Shown here piece by piece: positions 21,801 through 33,800 of a DNA stretch of 64,000 nt (within the stretch, counting starts at the first letter, position 1; every line of letters begins with the position of its first letter). The notes under the pieces are model-generated. The model worked only from the letters and a program-made list of their open reading frames with translations. It ran no database searches and was not told where the DNA came from. The position numbers were made by a program, and so were the translations under genes. The stretch spans positions 92,522-156,521 of the forward strand of contig VSDK01027835.1 in the NCBI GenBank assembly GCA_009767595.1, read 5' to 3'. This stretch comes from Symbiodinium kawagutii (Eukaryota; Sar; Dinophyceae; Suessiales; Symbiodiniaceae).

Positions 21801-24800
21801 TCTATGTTGGTCTTGCTGTGTCTTCTTGTCTTCTTGGCTCCAGGAGCTGAACCTGAAGCTGCAACGCCTGGAGACGCAGAAGCGAGCAGCCTTGGACCGC
21901 GAGGACTACACCAAGGCTGCGGAGATCAAGAAGTCCGTGGAGGTCCGTGGCGATGCGCGTGGCGGTGCTGTTGCGGCCGTGGGTTCCCATGGCTTCCCTG
22001 TTGGCGAAGTGTCAAGAATGGCTGCTGTAGTGGTGGAATCCTTTGGTGAGGGTTCCTTTTCGTTGATTTTCCCAAAAGGATAGTGGAAAGTTAAGTCAAC
22101 CAAGATGTCTGAAAGTAAAGCAAACACAAACAGATCAGTTTCAAACACCAAACCATCGCATGAAACAGATTGCTGGAAGTCTGGAGTCCTGACTTGGTAG
22201 TCTTCACTGGTGCATGATAAGCCTCTTCAAAAACTTTGGTTGGATGGCTAGCCATGAGAACTCATAAGATTTGTTTCCCTTGCAGATCGCCACAATTCAT
22301 CCTGGACATGAACCTGTTTGTTGCCAGACCTTCTATGAAGTCACTGAGGATCCTTCACGATGACCCAACGATATCAAGGGATCCCAAAGCTACAGCTGTC
22401 TTCACCAAACTTCCATCCTGGCCTTGCAGGAGTTGCTGTCTCACGATGATCACGCGCATTTGCACGACGTACCCATGGAAACGGTCACCTGCAACATCCC
22501 ACTCTCTGAGGCTGGCAGCTTCCAAACACCAACAAGACCTTGGCTCTGACATCTAAGATCCCTTGTTAAATTGTGAATGTTAGATCCGTATACCTTTCAA
22601 ACTAGTGATTCACCGTCAAACAAAGGGGGTTATGTTGCTGTACCTGTTACATGGCCTTCCTACTGACTGGCAGTTGCCATGTTCGTTTCCACTGCGTATC
22701 GCACCCGTAGCAGTGTAGCTTGGAAACCCGTGAGAGATGTGGCTTTGCACAGGTGGCGCGCCACAACAAGCCCCACGACTGCTGGGTGGTGCCTCGCTGA
22801 ACCTGGTGGAGGGACTTTCCACAACTTTACACAACTTTCAGTGCTAAAAGATGCTAAAAGTGTTGGCTAGTGTTGGCTAAGTCGGGCGCAGAGATGGCTG
22901 TTTAGGCTGAGGGTGAGGGTTGTCGTTCTTTGCGAATTGCGAACAAACTCGGCTTCGGCTTGGGCAACTACAACCTGTTTTTGATGTTGCTCAACTATTT
23001 TGATGCTGGAACGAGACCAACAGTCACACCATTGCAACAATTTATTGATTTGTTCATGCTCACCTATTTTGATGCTGAAGCATGCTGAAGCTTGGAATTC
23101 ACTTCCATCTTTTTTCTTCTCAGCTTAGCACTTCCAACTTATCCTTTTCAGCTTAGCGAATGCCCCCAATTCCCCTTCTCAGCTTAGCCAACGCACCTGC
23201 ATTCCCAGGCCTTGAACGGAAGCGTCTACGACCTGACCGATTTCCTAACCCATCACCCCGAGCAGCGCAACGCCATCCTTGCCTGGGCGGGTCGTGACGC
23301 CACCCCGGTGTGGAACAAGATCCCGGGACGCAGCTCGACGCCACGGCAGGGGCAGGCCCGGCGTCACAGGGCTGTAGCCAGCATTAGCCGGCTAGGATCA
23401 GCTAGTATCAAGTGGTATCATCTAGTCAAATAGTTGGGAAATGTTGGGAAACAATTCGCAAAAAAATACAAAAACCATCCAAACACCTTTGTGTCCATTG
23501 ATTTTCTTAATCAGTGAGGATGCCTATGGTATGCATAGTCACCTATGATCTCAGTGGAAAAGTTAACAAAACCATCAGTCAATGGGCCCTCAAAACTTGC
23601 GAGGATTTGTTTCTTTCCCAGTGATCGTTATGACAGGATGAAGGGTTTGCTGAGGTTCTCCAGGGCCAATGGAGAAAGGGAGTTGTCACAGTTCAAGCTC
23701 CAGGATGTGCATGTCAACCAGGAAAAATGCCACGAAAACCTGCGGAAAACCTGCGAAATAAATGATGGTAACGAGAGAAAGGACTAATTCCAAGGGTTGA
23801 ATGAGATTAAATCATGATGATATTTTAATCAACTCTGGTTTTCACTCTCCTCCGGCAGCGAGTCGCCACTGAACTTGAAGATTATTCAACAAATCCAATG
23901 GTCGCATGGTAGCATTTGTTGGTCGTGCTTCGCCGCTGGTGTTGGCACTGAGGATTCCCAAGCGCAAACTGGATGGACTTCTTCATGCGCCCTGAGGCTG
24001 TGATTCCAAGCTCAACTCCACTCAAGTGACCACTAAGTGACCACCAGTGTACCCAATTTATGCCTCAAAGATGGTGGTTTCCCCAAGGGAAAGTCAGGAA
24101 CCAGTTCTGTTCCTGCTTCTTTGATGGTAAAGATTTATGTCAGGTATATTCTTGTTTTTTGTTGGCTTGTGAAAAGCTTTTTGTTCCATTTTATTCATAT
24201 GAATCTAACACATCCAACAAATTACTTTTTCGAAGCATCTCCTTTCCCAAAACACGGTGACCTCCATGACTCATCCCTTGCAACACCAGTGATGCTTTTG
24301 ACCCCTCAGGGGTCCCATTGCTCCAGGCACGCATGGGCGAGGTCGGCCCTGAACCCGCCATGGATCCCAAGATGGCACAGATTCGGCAGCTGCAGGAGAG
24401 GCTGAGTTCTGCCCGCCACGTCCTCCCCAGAATCATGTCCTGCTGGTGGGTCCCCAGGAGTTAGATCCATTGGGTAAGTTCAAGTCCTACAATTGGTCGA
24501 ATTCATCCTAGTTCGAGACCTATAACTGAGTAAGTTAGGCAAATCAACCAACTCATCAGTGGTTAATTCATCCAACATGAACCATCTAACATGAACCAAC
24601 TCATAAGTTAACTTAGTCAAATGAACCAACAGCTCCAGCCGTGGTTGATCATCCCCACCTCGTAGCCAGGGATCACGCGCCCAGGACGAGCTGTGGAAGT
24701 TGGAAGGTCCCAGCGCCGCGGAAATCGCCGCGGCCAAAGCCGCGGCGCAGAAGGTGCCAGGCACCACCGAGACGCCCACGGAAGGTGCGCCCGCAGCAAC

Positions 24801-27800
24801 TGGAGCTCTGCCACCACGGGGGGTACCACAGACTTACGAACCACCCGGAAGTGAGCCACTTATGGTGGTTGGAACTTATCGAATTTCAATGAGTTTCATT
24901 GTGAGTTTCATTTCTGTTTGATGTGTTGGTGTTTTGTGGGTATTTCTGGATGGCGGTGTATGTGAAGCGGCAGGTGCTAGATGGATACACATATAGATCC
25001 TTACGTGCAATGCATAGAATAGATTCAATAGATTACGTAATCACATGCATGGTGCAGACCAGACACATGCACACAGATGTTGGAAAAAAGTTGGACCTGA
25101 GATGTTGAGCATTTGGTGGCTGACAGCTACCAAGGTGAGGAAGCTCGTTTCCCCAAGCTTAAGGACCTGCTGTTTCGACATTGCTGGGTGCCAAAGGCTG
25201 TTGAACACTTGGCTGTTGGGTGAGCTTGAACAGGCGGGACTTGCATACTTAACTTTCAGGAGTGCTGAATCTTCTGCTGGCAGTGATTGGTTCATATCCA
25301 GTAGCTAGATACAGTTTTACCATGACTGTATAGATAGTATTCACACACGGGTGGGTATTTGCTGTAATGGTGTCTTTTTTTAGCGAGGCACCGCTTGTGT
25401 CCGGAGCCTTTAGACCTTAGCTAATAAGGAATCAAGATGAATCCAGATCACTTGCGGGGAAGGTCATTGATGTTCGATTCATATCCATCCCATGGGAATG
25501 TTCCAAGGTTGGAGAGGAGGCACCGTGTGGTGCCCTCTTAACATTTAAGGCAAACCGTTGGACGCCAGAGCCCCAAATCAATGTAAGTAGATTCATGTAG
25601 ATCTATGTAACGTATGCATGGATTTGATTGGATTGTCCGTACCCTCAGAAGAAAAGATTTTTTTTTGCTTTGTTGGCAGGAGATCACAGCAGGCAAGGAA
25701 CTGCCGTTTTTCTCTCGCGCGGAAGTGGCCAAGCACAACACCGCGGAAGAATCGTGGCTGACAACGGTCTTTGAAGTAAGATGAAGTAAGTAGTTGGGTA
25801 AAAATCATTTCAAGTTCCCATTTTTCGTATTGTTTTTCTGCACAACTTTTGAGATATCCAAGTCCCCAGCATGATCATGTCTGAACTCGATTGGTTCCTA
25901 GTTATCATCATGCTGAAGACCCCCATTGTTGCTTTCTTTGCGACATGAACAGGAGCATCACTTTTGTTCCTTTGGATTCCAGAAAATACTCTTCAATATT
26001 CGAAGTTACTCAGCTTATCACGAAAGGGTGACCTTTTTTTGATTCAGAGCTGAGGAGCCGTACATGATCATCCACAACAAGGTCTACAACTTGCAGAGCT
26101 TGATGGGCAGCCACCCTGGAGGGGACGACATTTTGTTGTCCAGGGCTGGCACCGACGCAACGAAAGACTTCGAGGTGGGGAGCAGCATAGCGTGTTGGAG
26201 CGACGCCGTCAGAGTAGTCATGATCGTTACCCACGGATATCATTGTTCATGACCCATACCCATGGTTCATGAGGTTAGCATTTCGTGGTTGAGGACTGTT
26301 ATACTCAGCGTGGGCCATTGCGCCCATTGTTGAGGACTGCTTTTCCCATTGTTGGTTCGTTAAGGCAGTGCCCATTGTTGTTTGTTATTGGTTGTTGCCA
26401 TTAATTATGATCGCAATGTTCAACACGTCATTGGATGTCCTGGGTTTGACGTGTTTTGACCACTCGCAAGCCTGCATTCGACTCAAATTGTCACCTGCGA
26501 GCTGTGTGACACAGCTGTTGGTAGGTTTTGGTATGATCAGAATCGCTGGTATGCAGACATAAATGTGTGTTTCTTCAACATATATTTTGGATTAAAAAAG
26601 GACTTGTGTGTACAGTATGATTCGCCTGTTGGGATGGCGACAAAGGCATTCTGTGGCCCTGCTCACGGCGGTCCCGTCTAAAGTGTCGCATGGCAGGTTT
26701 TCGAACACTCGGAGAAGGCTCGCGTGCAACGTGACCGCGTAGCTTGTCTCGTTGAGCTCCGTGGGTGGCGAAAGTTGAGCCAGGCCCTTCCGTGGGTTGG
26801 CAACCCAGCCATGAAGAAGCACGCTGAGGTGATGGTTAACATCATCCAAGTTTGGTGATTTGTGGTATTGACACAGGCCCATGTTGCCATATGTTGCCTA
26901 CGGGATTGTGTGGTCAAGACTTCAAGATGTGACTGGGCCCTCCCAGCCTCAAGTCTTGTGGGCAGTCTGGTTGGTTCAAAATCATTGCCTCCGAAATTGT
27001 ATCCCTTCGGATGGTCGGATGGCATCGAAAAATATTGGCGCATCAAAATAGCTTAAGCATCAAAATGGGAGTGGGTCAAAACCCTGTACCCGTGGTTCCT
27101 CATCATTAACCATTGTTTTCCCACTATTATTGTTGGTTAATTGTAAGCCATAACCAAATGGAACATCCAAATGTCACCCAAGCACCTGGAAGCACCGTCT
27201 ACACCACCTGCACCGCTCCAGCTCCGCACTGAGGACATGTTGGTAGGTCAGCTGCTACCCGCGGAAGCCGCCGATTGGTCGGCAGAGGCCACGGGGGGAC
27301 AGGCCATGAGCTCCGAGGAGCGGGGGTGGCGGGGCCCGGGGCATAGCGAGGCATGGAGATGAGAACCAGGATTTTTGATGGACAAAAAGATCTCACTCAA
27401 TAGAACCATATAACCAGCATTTCTTGACAAACAAATGACATAGATTTGAGATCTTGAAATAGATGACACATGATTTTATTGACAATAATTTTACGGACAA
27501 ACAACTCTATGAAACTTAAGCATTGAATCGTTGAAAGCACAATTCACGGACCAAATATTCGTCCTAATGTTAGCCATTGTGATCACCCTTCTTTCGCCGC
27601 GTTCTTACGATGATTGAACCAATGGACTACTTCAGCCGTTGAGAAGATCCGCAAGCTGGGCGCGCTGGATGCTGATCCCACAGCCTAGGTGGCTGCATTG
27701 TCACTGCAGTGATTTGTAGACCATGTGGTACGTAACTTTCAGGGGGAAAGATCAGGAGAATTCCATGTCTTCCAATGCTCAGGGAGAGATTTGGACCCAG

Positions 27801-30800
27801 GATTCCGTTGTGGGATCTCACCCATGACCATTGTGCCGGTTTAGTTCTGCTCACACGTGCCAGGAGTCTTCGGAAACTAGCAGGTACTTGCGCTACAAGG
27901 CCTACGATGTGGTCCTAGGTGCCATCGCTTGGTACTTGTATAAGACCCTGCAGAACCGAAAGCCCTTGTCACAGTGGCCTGGATGGCAGGATGGCAGTCA
28001 TGTCTTCTACGGACCAACTCATTGTGCGGAAAAAATCGTGTTAAATTCGGTGTAAACTGCTGCTTGCTACGGTTTTTTTCCCGGGGGGTCAGGAGATTCC
28101 ATGTCTTTTGAGCCATCCCATTAATTATACAGTGAATCTGAGAAATCATTTTGTACTGGTTGTACTTGGTCTTGTTCCTGGAAGGACAGCCATGAAGTTT
28201 GAAAGTTCCTTCACCCGAGGTTCACCTACAGTCGCGCCCTTCGACATTTGCATCTCATCATGGCAGTTGGCATCTTCGGTGCCGTTGGCACTGCTCAGGC
28301 AGCGTCACACTGCGAGGGACAAACCAAGAAGCAGCTCCTGTGGTGGCACAAGCAGAGCCTTGGGAAGATTGGAATGGTTGGTTGGGAATGATTTAATCGC
28401 AATGATGATGAACCACTCTGGCCTAACTTGACGATATATTTTAAACATATTTAAGACAGTTGGGGGTCCTTTGGGAAAAGGCCCTGGTTGATAGGTGTTT
28501 GGTGTTTCGGGGGCGTTTAGCACATCCTGGGAGTGGTCGGTGGTACCAAAGGTCAGCTGTCACACGCCTGACATAGACTTAGTGGCTGGCTGCTTGATGC
28601 ACCGGGTGAAAGATCTGGACCTCCAAACTCATTCGGAGATTGACGTGTTGCCATGGGTTGCCATGTGTTGCCATTGGAGGTATCAGGGTGGCAAACCGTA
28701 GGGCAAGGCCCGTTTTGATGCTGAGCCATACCTTTGAAGCTTCAACCATTGACCAGTTCTTGGACCAATCCCGTTTAACCAAGCGTTGATGGTCTGCGAT
28801 TCTTAGGTGGCTCCCTCTCTCTTCCTGTGAAATGCTGTGAATATGTGTGAATCAAATTGGCGTCGCTGAACATCAGAGACTGCCACCTCATAGAAGCCAC
28901 GAGAAAAATGATCAGGGCTTCATCGACGGCTCATGATTGAGGACAGGCATCGCAATGTTGGCGGCCATTGTTGTGCGCATTTTCTTCCGAATGCGCAGCG
29001 GTATCCCACCAAGGTTCCTTGTCAAGGGACAACTTTTTGTGCATTGTCATGACTTCAGCTGCTCTGAATTTCGGGTGCTTCACAGACTTCGAGAAAACAC
29101 ATATTTTCAGCGGATCATTGACGATCCGTGCATGCAGCCCTCTTTGCATTTCACATTGTCATGACTGACTGATTTCTTCAAAGAATGCATGGACGCACTA
29201 CACGGACGCGCTATCTTGTCCTTGCGTGGATTGTCTTGGTAGTGCTATATACGGGCGACTCTTCGCATTGAAGGCGACTGCCTACCATGAAATCGGTTGA
29301 CAGTTTCTCAGTCCGATGACGCGACTTGCAGCACAGGTTCCCTGGAAACAAACTCGTCCAGATGTTTGAGACGCAGAGTCTCAGAGCAGCTTGCCTTGTT
29401 GGTGAAGGGTTGGGTGGCGGCCTGGATGGGGGCTGGGTAGCGGCCTTGTTGACCACCACACCAGGTGAAGCATCGCTTCCTGGAGAGGTCACATCCAACA
29501 GGGACCATGCGCAGCCGCTCGCCCCAAGGTCTTCTACGCGCTGGCGGTGCTTCTGCCCGTCTCTGGCATTGCCAATGCAGCTTGGCACCTGCGCATGGGC
29601 TGCATGGGCCATGGGGAAAGATGGGCTAACGCCCCAACCCCACGGGGCAGGGTCACCCGATAGGGATGGAGAGAGAACTTCTCCAACCAAAAGATGATTG
29701 GTTTGACAGGGAAGCTAACCAGTGGCACGCACGTTGAAGGGACAATGCCAACGGGAATTCTAGTTGCTTCGCCACCGAGGTGGGAAATGGGTAGGTCATG
29801 TTGCCATCATTTTATCTGGTGATTTTCGATATTGCCCACCCGCGTAACTATAGTGGAGGCTCGGGTCTTGTCGTCATCACTGCCTTCATGGGGTCGAGGG
29901 TCCTTGCAGCATCAAGCTCGTCAGATTCGCATGTTTCCATCATCCAGCTTGGCTTCGCGCGGCTATAGTTCAGTATACTGACCTGGGACCATGTCCATAG
30001 CTTTGCCTATTTAAATCATTTTACAACACTGTTATGTCGCTTTTGGACCAGATCCAGCCAGCCAAGAAAAATGCTGACGTTTGAGATGCTGTCACTATAC
30101 GTAGCTACACGTTACTATTAAAATCTATCACATATGGCAATCGTTATTGTGATATATACTAGATAGAATGTTGTCTTGTAGCACAAAGTTTCTTGTAGCA
30201 AAAAGCAGTCGGTGTGTGCAAAAATGCATGGGGTTTTGCTTTTGGGGAAACAAGATACCACTCTCACGCTGGTTACGCAACTGCCGGGCGTACCAGGAGT
30301 ACTTTTTGAAGTGGGCGCCTGGGTCGGAGACGACCGGAAAAGAGGAGGACGACCGACGGAATGATCGCTTGGCAAAGCAATCCATCGATGGACACAAGAT
30401 CTTGGGCAAATTCTTGCAGTGACTTGATGAAGCTATGGATGACACTGGCTGATTTATTTCGCCGTAGATGTTTCTGAAAACAGGGCGGGGTGCATGAGGC
30501 AATATCAGGCATGATTGGTACTGTATTTGTAGATATGATATGATATGATTAGATTGTCACGCGCAACTTGGAATTCAAATGAATTACGAAAGCCAGGTAG
30601 CTGGCTCGTTGTTGTTTGCGAACGAAGTGAGGATAAGGGGTCTGGGGGGTAGGGTTGCCATGGAGGCCGCGAAATGCGCCCTGACCTGGGGAGGAGGGTG
30701 TGACGATGGAGTGTTTTGTTGGGTCATGTACCATGGCGCAATTTACTGACGGTGGGCTATCGATTCCCCCCAGGTCCTCGGTTTCTGACTGGGTTTGGGA

Positions 30801-33800
30801 GGATGTAGAGCTTACAGTGTGTTGAGGTGCAACGTTGAGCGGTTTCTCACATGGAGAGCGGTGTCTGACTGGGTTTGGGAGGATGTTGAGCCGAAGGTGT
30901 CTTGAACGGATTTGGACGGGTTGAGTCTATGGCAGGTGATGATGTGCTGCGCATTGGAAAACGAACGCTCCCAAAACGGATGCTCTTAGACTCCATGGAA
31001 AACCATTGTACACCGGGTACTACCACTGGTATATGCCTTCGCTTGCGGCCATAGCAAGGCTATCTGAACCCAAAGAAAACGTGTGCATTTAGACTTTCAA
31101 TCAAGGACGCAAATGCACACGCTGTTTGGGCCGGCATTTAGGTTTATGTTGTGACGATGTTGGATTGCTGTTGGGTCTTGGTTGCGTTGTCTTCGGCTTA
31201 CTGCCAGCTATTTGGACTACGTTTGCGGCCATGTCAAGGCTATCTGACCCAAAAAAAGGTGTGCATTTAGGCTTCCAAGTAGGGCGGTAAATGCACACGC
31301 TGTTGGGGCTGGCTTTTCGACTTATGTTGTGCCTATGTTGGCTTAGTTTTTCAGTCTTTGTTGCGGTGTGTAGACCTTATTGGAAGCTATTTGGCTCGGC
31401 TTGCGGCCATAGCAAGGCCATCTGAACTATGTTGTGGCTACGTTGGGGTCTTTGTTGCGATGTGTAGGCCTTACTGGAAGCTATTTGGCTCGGCTTGCAT
31501 CCGTTTTGGGACCGTTCCTTGTGGCAGTGTGAGTGTTCAAACGATTTTCCACTGCTTGGTTTTCCGGGTTGAACATCCGTTTTGAGACCGTTCGGTTTCA
31601 AGTATTCCGGCATCCACATTCCTCCTGGGACTTTTCGTATTTAAACACATTTCCATGAGTACTTCGCCGACTTCAGCGGGGAACTAGTTCTGTCGGGGTG
31701 TGTTCGGGGAGACAAGCTTGTTGTTCATGTTCCAACCGCAACGGGGGATAGTTGTCGTTGAGGTTGAGGCTCAGTGGATTTGGGAGTATGTTGAGCCTAA
31801 GGTGTGTTAAAAGGATTGTGGGCTTTGTTAGAATGATGTGATCACGAGCTTTGGATATGTAGCTAACTTAATGGGGGATACAAGCCTCCCCAAGGTGAAA
31901 CCCAATTTGAATCAATCTCCTCAGAAACCGAGCGGGTTTGGGAGGATGTTGAGCTTCAGCTGTGTTGAGGCGAACTGTTGAGCGGAGTTGGAAGGATTGA
32001 GCCTATGGCAGGTGATGATGTGTCAAGTCCAACATTGGGCAAAGACAGGGTAAGTTTGGGCTCTGTTTGGAGCCCGGTCGGTTTTCTGGGCATGGTTGGA
32101 GGTCAGCGGGGAATGAGTTCCGTTGGGTTGTGTTCGGGGAGACAAGCTTGTTGGGCATGTTCCAACCGTAACGGGCCACCGGGAGTTGATTCTCAGTGGA
32201 TGTGGGAGTATGTTGAGCCTAGGGTGTCTTAAAAGAAGCGTGGCCTTTCTTTGAGTTGATGCTCAGTGGACTTGGGAGTATGTTGTCCTGAAGTGTGTTA
32301 ATGGATTTGGGAGTATGTTTTGGTTAAGGTGTGTATGTGGGCTTTGTTAGGATGATGTGATGACGGTAAGGTGACAATTCTAAATCAATGCCCAGCCGAT
32401 CTGGAAGGATCTTAAGCCCATGTGAGGTGAATTTCCAGCATTTGTTGGCTTTATTTTCGCCAGTTTCCAACCTCAGGGAGACGGCTGAGCGAGCTTCTGT
32501 TCAACCAATTTCGAATCAATATTGAGCCGATCTGCAAGGATGTTGAGCCCATGTGACCTGAATTTGAGGCATTTGCTAGCTTTATTTTGGCCAGGTTCCA
32601 ACCTCAACGGAGACCAACTTCCATTGGAGTTGATTTGGTAAGACGGTTGCACTTATGTTGAACCAATTTTGGACCAAGATGTTGGCGCATGTTAAACCCA
32701 TCTTGGGGCTATCTTCAGCTAATCTGGCCCATATTGGGCTCGTGTTGGGGCTATGAATAGGCTCCAAAAAATCCCCGACATTTTTTTCAAATGTCGGGAA
32801 TTTTCCCGTGTTTTTTTTTTTCGACTCTAATATCAGACTTTATTGGTCCTATGTTGGGCCATGTTGGGGTTCTTTGAGCCAATCTTGGCCCATGTTAGGC
32901 CAACCTTGGGGCTATCTTGAGCTAATCTGGCCCATCTTGGGCCCATGTTAGCCTCATCTTGGCTCAGCCGATCTGGAAGGATCTTAAGCCCATGTGAAGT
33001 GAGTTTCAGGCATTTGTTGGCTTTATTTTGGCCAGTTTCCAACCTCAACGGAGGACAGTTTCCCTTGCGGTTGAGTTGCGAAGACGGTTGATCTTATAGT
33101 GAACCACTTTTGAACCAATGCTGAGCCAATCTGGAAGGATTTTGAGCCTATGTGAGACAAGTTTGATGCATTGGTTGGTTTTTTTTGCCATTTCCACCTT
33201 CAACGGAGCAGCTTCCGTTGGGGTCCATTGATAAAATTTTGAACCAATGCTCAACCAATTTGGAAGGATGTTGAGCCTAAGTAATCTCAGTTTCACGCAT
33301 TTGTTGGTTTTATTTTGCCCACTTTCCAACCTCAACGAAGAACAGCTTCCGTTGAGATTGCTTTGGAGGCGGTTGAGCTTATGTTGAACCAGCTTTGAAC
33401 CAATGCTGAACCAACCTGGCAGGATCTTGAGCCTATGTGAAGTGAGTTCGAAGCATTTGTTGGCTTTATTTTGGCCAGTTTCCAACCTCAACGGGGAACA
33501 CCTTCGTTGGAGTTGATTTAGGGGAAGGGTTGCACTTACGTTGAGCAAAATTGAAAGTGTTGAAGCCTTCCCAACTTGAAAGAAGCATAGTCTCCCTTCA
33601 GGACCTGCGTGGGATAATATCCATTAGGCTCAACGGGGAACAGAGTCCGTTGAATTTTATTTGGGAGGAAACCAAGTACTGTTCCCGAGATACCCTTACC
33701 GATTTTCCCTGGCTTTCGTTACATCTTTCTCAGGTTAATCAATTCACCCTGTGTGATTGCCTTCCCGTGAAAGATTGCCGGGCTTATCTACTCTGTGCAA

